Shown here piece after piece: positions 46,545 to 60,878 of a DNA stretch of 64,000 bases. Position 1 is the stretch's first letter. Every line of letters begins with the position of its first letter. The DNA comes from Saururus chinensis (lineage: Eukaryota > Streptophyta > Magnoliopsida > Piperales > Saururaceae): assembly GCA_035235625.1 (NCBI GenBank), contig CP141140.1:11242685-11306684 (forward strand). The letters run 5' to 3'. A model generated the notes under the pieces. The model worked only from the letters and a program-made list of their open reading frames with translations, did no database searches and was not told where the DNA came from. The translations under genes were made by a program, and so were the position numbers.

Positions 46545-47027
46545 TAGTCTTCTATATACCTTTTGCGACGGAATTATTTGTCACAAATTCTAAAGACAAT
46601 AAATCCAAAGTTGTTTTTTGCAACGTGATGCATTTGTGGCAAATATATTTTTTCTATTTTGGGATGATTAATTATTATCACAAATGCTACATGTTTATAA
46701 TTCTTAAAAAATGTTTTTTGCAACAAGGTTATTTTTGTCGCAGAAACAATTTTTTTTTAAATTTTTTTGTGACAATTTTTTGGGATTTATCCAAATATAA
46801 TTATTGTATTTTTGCGACAAAAAACTTGATCTTTTGTAATGGATAAAGTTGTCGCAAATACATACTTTTTAGGACGAAATTAATTTTGTTGCAAAAAACC
46901 TTTTGAGACGAGCCTTTTGTGACAACGTTGGGACGAGCAAATTGTCGTCGCAAAAAACCTTTGGGGATGATATTGTTATATTTTGCAACAAAAAAATTTG
47001 TTGCAAAAGAGCAAATTTGTTGTAGTG
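46545..47027 (-). mobile_element. Terminal region of a CACTA (En/Spm-type) element
   Basis: It ends ...CAAATTTGTTGTAGTG; read from the right this is CACTACAACAAATTTGC, a classic CACTA terminus. Inward of it are many copies of TTTGCGACRAAA / TTGTCGCAAA in both directions, the usual subterminal repeats. The partner end was not found; it could lie anywhere to the left, so the carrier and TOUGH fragments may or may not be inside this element. Confidence 0.75.
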
Positions 47028-48974
47028 GGAGTTCGCATAACTCGTGTGGAACTTAAAGAAGCCTTCCAACATTTTCAACAAAACCAATACATCGTTAATG
47101 GGTTTTGATCCATAAAACAGTGCACCGTATTTATTCTTTTGCAACTTTGCTGCGTCCTATGCAAAACTCATTTGTGAGCTGGGTCTCGGATGAGGTCGAG
47201 TCCAGCAGCATTTGAGTCAATAACCTTTTATCCTCCAACATCGAATCCTTATGGCACCCAATATCGAATTCTAGGGCAACCAACCAGTGAAGAGGAAGCC
47301 AATGGGGAAAGCTAGGGCAGAAGTTAATGGGGTACACATTGAGCAATCTTGAGGGGTAATAAAGTAAAATTAAATTAAAATTTTAGTTCAGGGTATGTTG
47401 AGAAATTGTTTTAAATTAACACAGGGTAAAGAAACAACAGGGGTATTTGGGGGTGTAGATAACCGTGTTCTAAGTTTTAATTATATACCTTTTGATATGT
47501 GCCCATCACTCAACGATGATGAGCACTACCAAATAATTTCTCCTTGGAATTGGCCATATCTTAATAAAGTGCTAGAAATAGCACATGGGAACTTCCACAT
47601 GGACGAGAAGTTAACAAAATATGAGTGAACCTTTTCCCTTTATTTTCACTCATTCATTGAACTTAAAAATAGTCATGCCCAGTTTTACCTCCTATGCCCT
47701 GTCACTTATCACCTTCATCCCCACGACCAGCTCCTCCCCTCTTACTGCCGTTGTTGACACATCCTCCTCCACCTTCTTCGGCTCCTCTTTCCCTTTCTCT
47801 TTGTTTTCTTCCTCCTCCTCATCCTACTCCACGCTTATTCCTTCTCCATCTCACTCACTCTGCCTTCTCCTCCCCTACTCCTCCACTGCCTCTTCCATCT
47901 CCACATCTTTAGTTACCTTAAATCGATGCACTTACATTCAACTACGGGAATTGCTCTTGAAGCATTTGGCCGTAGGCTATCACTCCAAATTATACTATGG
48001 ATTATTTTGGATCAAAGAGCTTCCATGATTTTATGAACTTTGCCCCTTAATTTTATGGAGCATAACTAAATCTTCAAATTCATAAATGTGTATTTATCCA
48101 GAATTTTAGTGTAACTAACAATATTGGTATCACCGATGCACTCACCAATACATTGGTGTTTTACCGATGGTTTAAATTTTTCATAATTTTCATTATTAAA
48201 ATTTGGGTGTTATATATGGTGTTGGAAAAAGTTTGGAATCAAGTAAAAATGAAACCCATTGGAAAAAGCTGAACATAATTGTAGGTTCATTTTTAGAAAT
48301 CATAGGTTCTAAAGAAAATAAAATAAAAATTTTAAATAACTTAATGATTGGTTTGGCGCCTATCCCCAGTTGATTCTGGAAAGGAGGACTAGGAGGGGAG
48401 GAGGAGCCTAAGAAGGTGAAGAAGGAGGAGGCTCGAGTGTGGTAGAGGAGAGGAGGAGGAAAATGAAGGTAGAGGAGAAGCTAGCGGTGATGGAGGGGGA
48501 GCTGACTATGGTAGCGGCGGAGGAGGTGGCAGGGGGGTTAGGAGGCGGAGCTGAGTAAGGCTGAGTTTAGGTTCAATGAGTTAGTGGAGATGGATCATAA
48601 AAGAGTTTATGGATAATATTTGGGTATATTTCAGCTAGGTGTGTAAGGCTATTTTAAATATTTTGATGAAGTTGAAAACATTTTTAAGGTTGTAGCCTTT
48701 TTAGGGCCATTTCCAAACAATTCTCTAAAATTAATATTATTAGTTGATTATTTTATTTAAAATTTGATATTTTTTAAAATGTAAAATTATTAATTAAATT
48801 TTATATAGAGCACAAATTCAACTTAAAATGGTGTCTCTTCTTAAATTTGCTCAAACCCCCCAAGTTTCAGAAAGCTTGACGAGATATTGATCCTCGGGAG
48901 CTTTAATTTTTGCCAATTGTGCTTGATATATGTATAGTTTACTTAAAAGATTCAAATGGTTTAGCTTGACTACC
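47028..48974. other. Spacer with low-complexity pyrimidine and purine blocks
   Basis: 47680-47930 is TCC-rich and encodes only Ser/Pro-rich frames. 48370-48560 is GGA-rich, partly complementary to the first, so an inverted-repeat element is possible. No gene is recognised. Confidence 0.45.
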
Positions 48975-51900
48975 TAGAAAATACGGGCAGGCCCAAAGCC
49001 CAGCCCGAAATTTTATATTATTGGGTTTTCGAATTTAGTGAATTAATCGAGCCGAGCTTAAAATTTTACGATTTATGAAATTTTGGGCCGGGCTCGGGCC
49101 TGGGCCAAAAATTCTTAAAAGCCCGGCCTGGGCCGTTCCAGCCCGTTCATGTTTTAAGCCATCGTCATTCTGCATTTGCCATTTTAATTGTGCAGTTGTC
49201 CCTTTAGGTTTGCAGCTCGTCGTCTCCTGCTTATTTTGTCGCTCTGCAGCCCTAAAATTTTAGCCCCCGCTCTGCCGCCCTAAAATTTTAGCCCGTTGTC
49301 TCCTGCTTCTTCTGCCACACTGCACCCCTAAACTTTCCCCGCCGCTCTGCAATCTACATTCCATTTCGCCTTCAGGCCTTCAACATTAGGAAATGCGCTC
49401 TCCCTGCAGACATGGGATGTTCATGTTTCCAGTGTGATAGAATGGTTGGAGTTGGCAACTGTGGCTTGTACTAAAATTTCTGGCTTCGTTTAGTTTTTGT
49501 ATGCACTGAATAATTCATGCTTTTATGTTGTTTGGTCGAAGGATTACGGCCATGGCTTTAGTTTGGCAGTACGGGGAAAGGTCTAGATATGAGTCTTGGA
49601 AGGGGCTCTCCTGGGGCATGGTATGCTTCTTGCTTCACATTCTTTCCATTTGAGTTTGAAGTGTCACATTTTTGCTAAATTAACACATATAAGATCTGTA
49701 TAGATGTCTGCAACCAATATCTTGTTCTTCGTTGTGTGCTCTGCTTAATAGTTAGCCAGGAGACTTTAGAAACAAACCAGCTCAAAAGTGACTCACCTGT
49801 GCATTTATCCTTTTTTCCAATTAAGGAAAATTTAATTATTTCTTAAATAAAATTGTGCTAAGAAAAAAAAATCAAATGATAATAATCATTTGTTCCTTGT
49901 TTTGGGAGATTACACTCTCACTAGTTTTTGGAGAAGAGATAAAAAAAGTCGGCAACATATCTCAGTTGAGCATCAAAGATTATACGAGGATTCTATTAAT
50001 AAATTGTTGTACCTAATATTGATTCTATCAAGTAAATTGTGTCGCATTAATTTCTCTAGCTTCATGCTTCTATTTATATGTTAAATTTGCCGATGCTTCT
50101 CACAATCTTCATTCAGTAACTATAAATATTATCCAACTATTGATTATAACACTGAAGATTTTCTGGATATGGACGTATGGTACCCCTTCATCAGCCCTGA
50201 TACTAGTTCATTCATTGTGCGTACATAACTCAACCTTGAATTATGTTTATAATACCTACAACATCATATTTCAATTCCTTGACGTGCATCAAGGGGTCAC
50301 CCTTTACAGATAGTACATTCTAAGACATAACTATACTGCTATATCACTAAATGTAACTCAACCTTGACTTATGTTTATCGTATTTCCAGAATCAGATTTT
50401 AATACCTTGACATGCAACGAGGGGTCACCCTTTACAAATAGTACTTTCTAACATCAACGATTCTTTGTGTTTATTGTTTTATATATCTTGTACCTTAACG
50501 TAATAATTGTCACAGGTACCCTTACTTGGTGGAGGCCTTTGTGCATGCACGTGGCATTTTTTTTATAATGCGGATCGAATCTCTTGATGTAAGTCAGGCC
50601 TACCTGCTATCTTCATGAAATTTTTTATCTTGCTGTATCTTAAGTTTCATGATTATGTTTGGTTCTATATAAGCGGTAAATGCTAAATTTTAACAGCCTA
50701 CCCATCCTTATTTATGACAGAGTCATAGAGCAAAATCATATATAGTTCTTAAGAAAGGTGATGTTTTATGGGTCACCTTACTATTCACTCTGCAGAGCAT
50801 GGTAAAAAATTTCATTTTCAAATGGAAGCTTTTGCATTTAGAGCATGGTAAAAAATTCCATTTTCAAATGGAAGCTTTTGCATTTACTAAAATTTTTAAA
50901 AGTTTCAACTAGTGCCAATTGGAAATATCTTGATTGACAGAATTGGGAAAAAATCTAGGCCAATGCAAAGACAGCTGAACTGAGTCAAGTTGATTTGGGA
51001 ATTTTGTATTAAAAAGATTTATTTTGAGTGTAATGGCGCATATGGTTATCACAATATTACTTAGCATGACTGTAATGGCCAATCAGGACAATGAAACTTG
51101 CCCTTGATGTCGAAATTTTTGTTGATTGCCTACAAGGGTGCTGCTCGTTGCAGCTCTTATCTAACAATAAGTTCAGAAATGTATTAAAAGAGAATATGAT
51201 TGAAAAATAGTAGGTAAGTTGAAATGATTGAGGAGACGTTGAGAGAGAGGTGACAAGCGACAAGAAGAAGCTAAGCTGATACTTCAGTAACTCCTTTAAG
51301 CGAGGGAGTTTTTTATTTTTTATTTTGGTAATACCTTTAAAGCTAGTTAATGGGCTTTATATGCCTCCTTATAGATTTGAACTGACAGTACTTAATTAAG
51401 TTAGGACTATTGTTTATAGCTTATGGCTTCAAAAAGCTTGTTTACAATACGGCTAAAATACATTCCATTATTTGTTCGGGCTATGATGCTTGTTTTATTC
51501 TCTTCATATTCTTTCTCCTTTATTTGCAGGGCATGCTACCACCTAAAATTGGGTTTAAATCCGTCCACCAACCCCATGACCGTCTATCCCAAAAAGCCCC
51601 AGCACCAGATGATCATCACATAGTTCCACATTTGCCCAGCAAAGTAAAGTTAGAACACCTGAACAAGAAAGGAGACAGTCAACAGGGCAAAGTTATGTTG
51701 GGCAGTAAGAACCGCATTCTACTTTCTTAGCGACCGATATGTGTCTCAGCCTTCGTTTCCCAACTAGATCAGTCAAAATGAGAACGGAAAAGCCCCCTAG
51801 ACAGGAATTATAGCTCCTTGTTATCCCTAATAGATCTATGTAATCAAGAGTAAAAATTATTCTATATTGGAGGGTGTGGTACTTATAGAAATTCTTGCAC

Positions 51901-52160
51901 TATCAATGATGATATAACATTTTATAGGTATATATAATTGTATTTTTAGAGGAATTATAGCTCAAGATATAGATTTATCATCTGTAAGAAAAAATTTATA
52001 TCACATTGATTTTGGATCGAAAGCCTGTGGCCCGGCTTGAGCCCGTTGAAATTTTAGGCCGGGCTGAAATTTTGATTTTGGTAATGGGCTTTGGGCCCAG
52101 TTTTTTAAAAAAAAATTTATAGGCCGGGCCTGGGCTTGCCACAGCCTGTTTGCAGCCCTA
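48975..52160 (+). mobile_element. Second member of the gene-capturing hAT family (about 3.2 kb)
   Basis: The left subterminal zone (GGGCAGGCCC...GGGCCGGGCTCGGGCCTGGG) matches 8466-8700, and the right 700 bp matches 11690-12323, ending GCAGCCCTA. About nine bases of the left terminus are missing compared with the copy at 8455, and no target duplication is seen, so it is probably no longer mobile. The middle (49400-51000) differs from the other copy, with exon-like blocks at about 49549-49620 and 50515-50590 that I cannot name. Internal tandem duplications: 50227-50455 (about 120-bp period) and 50795-50886 (46 bp). Confidence 0.8.
51531..51730 (+). pseudogene. Second copy of the unidentified captured exon
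   Basis: After TTTGCAG the frame reads KIGFKSVHQPHDRLSQKAP, PDDHHIVPHLPSKVKLEHL and ends NRILLS at a stop (51728-51730). It matches 11755-11910 at most positions, but this copy stays open 20 codons longer. The donor gene is unknown. Confidence 0.55.
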
Positions 52161-53819
52161 TATGGATGTCATGAGGCCTAATATGTCAATGGAGCAGTAG
52201 CCACGGGTCCCGCACCTCAATAATACTTTTGAACATGCTATTCAGATTTACAATTGAGTGGTGAGATTTGGAACTTGGAATATAAACAGGGTGGAGAGAG
52301 GTTGATGATAGAATCATGGACCTCATAGGAATGAGGATGGTACAAGATGTATGTAATCCTTTAAAAAGTGAGAGCTAGTTTAACGGTGGTAAGAGTAGAT
52401 CTGTTGATATACAAAAAAAATATAGTGTAAATAGACAAAACTTGAGGAGTTAAACATGCAGATACTACAAAAAAATTGACTTTCAAATATGGTATCTAAC
52501 CATTGCTGAAAACCACATTGATCATAGCTAAAGGTATTAGTAACAATCAATGCTCTGTCGCTATTGATGGCATCACAAACACTATTAGTGATGACCAATT
52601 TTTTATTTTCACTGATGGTCATAACCGATGCTGAAAATCCTTACTGTTTGTCATTGTTGTATCTTTAGAGACGTTTTTTTGTGTATTTAGCAACGACTGC
52701 ATCAATTTTCAGCGACTGCTATGAAAGTCATTGCTAAAACTCCACCTTTAGCAACGGCCTTGGGAGATCGTCGCTGAAACTCTAGGCATTAGTGATGACC
52801 CAAGTACAATAACGACGGTTTAAGCTATCGCTATTTCTATAAAAAAATTAAAATATACAACAATGATTAAATGGATCATTGCTGAATGTAATTTAGTAAA
52901 AAAATTCTTAAGCCAATATATAACAATACAATAATAATATAAAGAGAAGTAAAACCTATCAAATCATACCTCTTGTATGGATGTAACCCCCCCTAAGCAT
53001 AAAAGATGCTTGGTTTGGTTTCAACAAAATACATATACTCCAAAAACAGTAATTCAAACTCACAATTTTCCACAGCCTACAACAAGTTTTAAATAGTCAT
53101 CCAGAGAATAAAATCTTGTTATGATGCATATTACTAACATGCTTAAGTTAATATTAAAAAAAAAGTTTCAAGTGAGTTTCTTACTAAGGGTGCTAACATG
53201 CTGAGTCGAACCGATTTTTACAATTTTTTGACTCGAGCTCAATTTTTGAAAACATGGCTCGAGCTCAATCAAACACTTATACTCCCAGCTTATGCTCGGT
53301 TCGGCTAAGGAACACATAACAAGACCTAAGCTCGAACTCGAAAATATAGTATAGGAGTCCGAACCTACATTCGAATTGGGCTCAAATCCCCTTTACAACC
53401 CAAACATAATTTCTCATAAAAAACCATATTAATTTGGGAATCACATCAACATTAAAAAAAATAAAAGGATTATAAGAACCATGATTCCACTCTATTAAAG
53501 TTGAAACATCACTTTAAAATCTAAGGTTAGAGTAAGATCAATCTAGACTTGGTTCATTCGATATTTTAATAGGCAAAAAAGATATAAAAATTTTAAAAAA
53601 ATAGGTAGAAATCTAGACTTGGTTCATGTTGACTAAATTTTCCTTTTTGAATAAGAAAATGTCAAAATATACAGTCTAATATTTTAGAGGTTGACTCACT
53701 TCAAAGTGGACAAAGTCTCCAAATGGGCTAAGTCTCTAAAGTAGACCAAAGAGAGAAAAAAAAAGAAGAGGAAGTCCAGCCTTATCCTACATATGTATGA
53801 ATAAGATGAGACTTACCAA

Positions 53820-54345
53820 ATAAAAATTGAGGCTTTCATAAGCCCCACATTGAATGTAACACAAATAATCAAATTGGCTAAGTGAGACCCCATAAGCCTC
53901 ACATGAAAATTAGTCAATAAAATAAAAAAGGCTAAGTAGATACCTCAAGGGCCCACACTGAAATTGACCACAAATAAATAAATTAAAAATATAAAAAAAT
54001 GGCTAAGTGAGACCTTTTGAGTCTCATATCAAATTAGTCATCAAATAAAAATTATAAAAGGGTAAGTGAGACCCCATGGGCTCCACATTTAATTAGTCAT
54101 TAAATCAAAATAACAAAAGGCTAAGTGAGATCCCAATGAGTCTCACATCATATTAGCCATCAAATTAAAATCACAAATGGTTAAGTGAGACCTGCATTGG
54201 TTTCATATCAAATTATTAACTAAATTAAAATTATTAAAGGCTAAGTAAGACCCCTATGTGTGGTCCTACATCAAATTAGCTATCAAGTAAAATTTAAAAT
54301 GCTAAGTGAGACTTTATGTGGGTCTCACATCATATTAATCAAATT
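53820..54345. repeat. Tandem array with GGCTAAGTGAGACC units
   Basis: About eight diverged units; same family as 13990-14770. Confidence 0.8.
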
Positions 54346-55932
54346 CAAACATGAGACCCCTTGTAAGTCTTTCACAAATAATGGACTTTGAAATAAATCA
54401 TAATGTCCAAATAATAATTTTTGGACCTATTTCCTAATGGATAATCATGAAATTGAGAAAAAATAAAATAAAATAATAACAAAAAAAAATATACATAGAG
54501 ATTTGGAGAAATTAAGGAAGAAGAATTAGTCAAAGTCCCCATGTATATTGGGCTCCTCACTTTCAAAGAATTAAAAAAGAGAAGACTAAGTTAAGACTTC
54601 TTTAGCTAGGCAATGGTGTAAAAAAAAAATAAAAAATTAAAGACTATGGAGAAGACCAAGTCAAACCACTATTATATGCCAAATGGCCTCCCAACTTCCC
54701 ACAAACTACCCACAACTCCTCATATCACCTCACGTCCAATATAACTATCTCATTACTCTTAAAAACCCACCATTGAACTACTCACTACCATTACTCAATT
54801 ATACCTTCTACCACTAATTCACCCTACACTTTTTACACACTACCATCACTCCACACTTTTCACCACTAATTTAGCATTAATCACCTTCTAAATGTTATAA
54901 ATACCCCTTATTCATTTGTAAAAAGGGGTTGACTTCAAAATCCGAAAAGCCACTATCAAGGGGCTGACCTTTAAGTCCCCCAAACCCCCTCCACCACCCT
55001 CCACCCCCACCCACCACAAAAACCTAAAACTTCATAAACTCTATACCAAATTTAAAAAGTTCTTCACAAAAATTAAAGTCTTTATCCAAAGTTCAAAAAG
55101 AAACTTTCAAGTCCAAAAAGCTTTTTGTAACGACCCGTTTTCTAGTTACGCTTAACCCGAGTGGGTTAAGGGTAATTCGGTAATTTTTTATTAAGTGTCA
55201 GGGGGTTTTAAGGGATAAAACCCCTGTAGATGGGTAGAGCTCGGAGTAACAAGCATAACGATTCGAAGAACACGCAAAATCGAGGCCAGGAGCGAAAGCT
55301 ATGGCCTCAAGAAGTGTGTCGCATGGGCGGGACCTATATGAAAGTGCGGGAGAACCTACCCATGTGTGGTCTTGTTTCGAAGGGCTCGTTGACATGAGTC
55401 CATCGGTAACAAGAACGTGTGATTCCAATGTTGAGGTTGGAAGTTATCGCCTTTTAAGTTCAGGATATTATTTTAATAAAATAATATAATTCTGGATAGG
55501 ATCGATGACGCAGTAGATAAGACTGACGATGAAGTGGATAGGATCGACGACGAAGCAGATAAGATTGCTGACAAAGCGGATAAGATCACAGACGCAGCGG
55601 ATAGGACTGAAACGTGTCAATCCTATTTGCCATGTGTCAGCCTCATGTCTTTCTAGTTTTTCTATAAATAGCGTCAAGAGTCTTCAGTTTAGAGGTTCGG
55701 ATATTCTCCCATGGTTCTGAATTCTCTCTCACGTTTCCGTGTTCTCTCCCACATTCAGAAACTTTTGTTCTTCGTTTCTCACTCATTTTAAGTCTGATTC
55801 AAGTCGTTCTTGAGGCATTCCTAGCTAATTCAAGGGTGATCTACGCAATGGCATAGTCCACTCCTCGAGTTGGCACTCCTAGAAGGGGGAACGTCCTAGG
55901 GCGAGAGGAGGCATGTCCGCCACCCTCCTGCC

Positions 55933-55934
<2 letters not shown>

Positions 55935-56004
<70 letters not shown>
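55935..56004. repeat. (GA)n microsatellite
   Basis: 35 uninterrupted GA units. Long Ser/Leu or Arg/Glu frames across it are artefacts. Confidence 0.98.
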
Positions 56005-56008
<4 letters not shown>

Positions 56009-56379
56009 CCGGGAAAGAGAGGAGGCTCTGTCCTCCACCACCGGGCCGCATCGGGAGTCATGGCCTCGAGTAGGGGAGGCTCTGTCTCCACCGAAGGGCC
56101 ACGATGTGTGAGAAACATCCCCGAGTAGGGGAGGTTCTGTCCGCAACCCACGGGCGCAGAAAACAAGAAGTCTCCGAAAAAAGGAAGAGTTGGTTGAGTC
56201 GTCTTTCAATGCAAGGAAATGAATGTATGGAGGCTAGAGGAGGCTCTGTCCGCTGTCTCTGGATCTAAAGGGGAGGACGCCCAGAAACGAACATCCCGAA
56301 TACGCTACCTCGTGAGACATCAGGGGCGTAAGCATTTCCTAACCTCCTATTTTAATTATAGAATGGTATGTGCTAGTGA

Positions 56380-56560
56380 TGATGTGTGCTATGCTATAAT
56401 CTATATGCTTTCTATGCTTATATGCCATGATGTGTGCTTATATGCCATGGTATGCTATGATCCATATGCTTGCTATGCTTATATGTCATGATGTGTGCTT
56501 ATATGCCATCATATGTGCTTATATGCCAAGATGTGTGCTTTTATGTCATGTTGTGTGTTG
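56380..56560. repeat. Minisatellite with TTATATGCCATGATGTGTGC units
   Basis: About six to seven short, imperfect units. Confidence 0.8.
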
Positions 56561-58236
56561 TCTCGCTCTACGGTAGAGCGAGACGTGTGGTGTGTACTCG
56601 GTCTCGGCTCAGTGATGGAGCAAGCCATGTGAATGTGATGTATCTGCTCTGGAATAGAGCGAGGTATGTTGTGGTGGTCGTGTGGTGCTCGTCTCTATGA
56701 TAGAGCGAGATGTGTGTTGCTGGGGTTTTATTGAGTTTTTGTATAACTCCGATTAAATATTCGGAGATACGTACTTTATACGTATGTGTTTTTGGTGTGC
56801 ATGTTGTATGTAGTAGCCAATAGGCAGAACTACATCCGGATCTGATCGTATCGGAGTAACATCGTGGATGTTATCCGATATATACGTAGGCAACCAACGG
56901 CAAGACAACGTTGGCCCGGTCTAAATTAGCTATATAATTAGGTCAGTTCTTGCCTACGTGCAACGAAGCACTAAAGTTTTGAAGCGCGTAGAGGAACGAG
57001 AAGACTCTCGCACTCAGAGACAGATGTTCCCAGATCTGGGTTTGGGTTTCATCATTTTCAGACCCCTGGCCCGGGTCGGTTCTTGGGTCGGGGTTTGACA
57101 CTTTTATCTTCAAAGCCTTCACCAAATCAAGATGTTTAAAGACTTTGAAGATCAAAGGAAACTACTTTCAAAAGTAAGAGGAGAAAAATAATTTCATTTG
57201 AAAACAAAGGAAGATGTTGCATCAATCAATAAAAGAAATGACTTTTGACCACTAAGTCTAAGAATCCTTTACAAAATCCAGAACTCTTCAGTACAAATTA
57301 GCAACAAAAGCAAAATCTTCCACCAAAGAAAGAAAAAAAGTCTAAGAAAAAATCTCATTCACCAAGTCCTCCAAAGATCTTTTTTTCAAAACAACCTTTC
57401 AATTCAAAGGAGTTAACAATAAAACATTCTTTCAATCCTAAGGAGTTTTCAAGAAGTTCTAAGTAGGATAAGTTACATATATTAGGCTAGAGAAAGCAAT
57501 ATTATCAAGCTTGAAGATAATAAAACATGGAAAAGATAAGTCCTTACATGTGATATTTTTATTTTCATTATGTTCTTTATTTTTAATATTTGTAGTCATC
57601 TTTTAATAATTTTAATATTCTTATCATTTCTCTACTTTAAATTTATCTTTATTTTTTGCTATTTAATTAAAAGGTTTGAGAATTTAATTAATCACCAGTA
57701 CTCTATCCTAACTTTCAAGGAGTGATTGGCCAAAAGAGGGTCATAAAAAAATTTATTCTCTATATCAGTCAAGGAATGGATCATCCTGTCCTTTTTCTTG
57801 ACTTGTGTGTTGGGAACAAACTAAAATCCCCCTAGAGTTCATTAGATATATTTGTAGGCAAAATCTAGATATGGTTCACTATATTTCCAATTCTAAACCA
57901 ATATGATTGGTTAAATTAAGAATTTTTATTATGCAAGTAAAATTATATATATATATATATTAAGTTAGGATAATTAAGATGATTATAGGTAGTATTTAAA
58001 AATTAAATAATATTATATAGATAAATAAGGGTAGAATAGAATAAAAAAATTATCGTACATACATTCTCAATTTTATTAGTAATAGGATTTATATTTGTTT
58101 AAAATATAATGACATAATATAGGTATTATATACCATATTATACAATATGTTATATACCATGCATTAATGTATATATAGTATATATTTTTATAAAATAACA
58201 TAGAATATTAGGGGCAGATGAAAGGTGAAAGTTAAG

Positions 58237-58366
<130 letters not shown>

Positions 58367-60530
58367 AATATGTAAGAAGTGATGTATAACAAATTGAGCC
58401 GAGCTTTGAGTCGAAACAATCGGGTTTCGAGTCGAGTCTATTCAATTTGGTCCTTGTTAGAGCTTGGCTCGCTTATTTTCAAGTCTGAATTGAACCCAAT
58501 ATGAGCCTCCTTCGAGCCAAGCTAAATTCGAGTAAAATATGTTCAACTCGTCAAGCTGGCTCGACTAGTTAGCAACCTTATTTCTTACCCTCAAAAGCCT
58601 ATAATAATCTTTCAGATCCCAAAAGTTTTAAGGCAATTGGTTGGTCTGGCCTGAAAACGATATAAATTACACAAAATTTTCTTAAATTCTTGCTCAGTAA
58701 TTCCTGACTATTATCGAAAAGCCATAATGCATCAATTGAAAGCCAAGGATTATAGAACGTTGAGAGCTAGTTCAGATAAAATATGAAGCAGGGAACTAAG
58801 TGAAACCAGACATAAAAAGTTGTTACTAAATAAAGCAAAAACATTCCAGATATTATATCCACTTCATTTTGTAGAAGTGCATCATACTTCTATCTCCATT
58901 TCAATTTCACAAATAGAATTCAATACAAAGCATAAAGCCTGACATTTACAGCTAATATTAAGGCCACGAAGAAGATGCTAGGTTCACGTAAAAAATGTAG
59001 GAACTCCTTACTTTGAATAGAGATGATTGGATATCATTCCAGCAGTACCAGAAACAACTATGTAGATCAAGCTTTTTTATACTTTGTCTTTTCTTCTTTA
59101 ACAAGTATAAAGAACAAAGTCAACTTACCAGGAAAATGTTAAACATTACTCATATATTCTTCTACAAATAAATAAGGGATGTGTGTTTGAGAACAAGTAT
59201 ACATACTGGTAATTAACCTTTCTGTAGTCCACATTACTAAACACATTCTATTGTAAGAAAGTCATCAGCTATATCAATTTAGTCCTTCACGATCAAGTGC
59301 CATCGAGCACAAAATAAGTTTACTGCAATACATATTTACTGTTTGAATGCTAGATAAAGAAGAAGTAATACAGTTTGAATGCTAGTTTTATCAATCTGCA
59401 AAAAAATTGAAAAGAAATTTGCAACATATTTTCTGCAATCTCACTTAAATAACCACTATAGGTATATGCTATATAGAAGGATTTTATATTTCTTCATTTC
59501 TCACTTAGAAGGTTAACATTACATCAAAGGGTGTTGATAGACAGCGATTTAAAGTAATAAAAACTGACGTAATAAGTAATACTTGTCAGTGCATATATGA
59601 CAGTTACTCTTGGCAACATAGAAATTAAGGTGCACCCACCTTCTCCTCAAGCTCTTTATTTTCATCTACAACTACAATACTGTATTTGTATTGAGTGATA
59701 AATCTTTCCACCACTATCCTTACTTGTTGGTTCATATTTCTGACTAAGTTGATCCCTGAGCTTGATGCTTTCGGATATCGTACCTCACTCACTGCACTAC
59801 TCAATGAAGAATCGATTTGGAGATACACAGAAAATCAATTTAACTAAGAGAAAACTGTAAAGAAGAATATATATACATTCTTGGCTGCAATGCTGAAGGC
59901 CTCACGGTACGTGAGGGATTTCTGGCTTTGCAGCTTTGATTCATTGTATCTCCTCCCTGCATCATGTCACTTCCTGTCAAGTGCTTCTACTTATATTTAT
60001 CAAAAGAAATAGGTTTCCCTATTGAGTTGTGGTCCTTGTGGAGATCATCAGCGACGGCTCAGTGTAACCGTCGCTATTGACGCATCATTATTGACAGTTT
60101 TTTGTAGTGAGATATCCTTTAATTAATGCTCTTTCTCTCACTCATGCATATAGGAGGCCTATTTTTGTTGTGGAGCCTCAGGCAGCAGTGCACAAAATTT
60201 ACATGAGTCTTAAGACAGGCCTGTAAAAGAGTTTTAATCTCCTATGATTTTTGGGGATAGCTTTTCCCATTTATGTTTTCTACAACTACGTAGTATACTC
60301 CTTGCCTGGTTACTCTTCGATACCTCTTTTTCGGGTAGGATTGTCTGGTTTTGATGTTTTAAGACCTGTATAAAATGGCCTGCAGCTTGAGTTGTCCAGG
60401 TTGATAAAACAGAAAATTGAAGAACAGGAAGAAGAAGTAAGGGAAAAAGAGGTGGAGAAGGTGGCGTCGGATCCTTTGTGAAACACTTACATGTGAGTGG
60501 TCTTACAATAGCTCTATGTGCTATAAAAAT

Positions 60531-60878
60531 TTGTGAAGTATTCTTGAGGGGTTGTTGTGGGAAATATTTTTTATACTCCCACTGATAATGAGCCTATCAT
60601 ACATTGCACATGGGAGTTCTTTATCGATGAGATTGACGGTGTTCACGTGCACTAGAGTGTGCGCCATCAATCTAAAATATCAAGGGCTCCTATGCTTTAA
60701 AAATTTGCGAAGTATTCTTGAGGGGTTGTTGTGGGAAATATTTTTTATACTCCCACTGATAATGAGCCTATCATACATTGCACATGGGAGTTCTTCATCG
60801 ATGAGATCGACGGTGTTCACGTACACTAGAGTGTGCGCCATCAATCTAAAATATCAAGGGCTCCCATGCTCGACTTGT
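60531..60878. repeat. 174-bp tandem duplication
   Basis: Two copies in a row (AAGTATTCTTGAGGGGTTGT...ATATCAAGGGCTCC). The 176-residue frame over it just repeats itself and is not a gene. Confidence 0.92.

Larger units (their letters stand above)
55126..57100 (+). mobile_element. Solo LTR nested in the hAT-like element, 1975 bp
   Basis: It begins TGTAACGACCCG and ends GGTCGGGGTTTGACA, with a perfect 5-bp duplication CTTTT (55121-55125, 57101-57105). There is no internal retrotransposon sequence. It carries a GA microsatellite, repeats with GAGGCTCTGTC (56020-56270) and TTATATGCCATGATGTGTGC units (56400-56550). Confidence 0.92.

Noticed and set aside
55841..56209. 122-residue frame on the minus strand
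   Set aside because: It runs through the GA microsatellite and is open because of the repeat.
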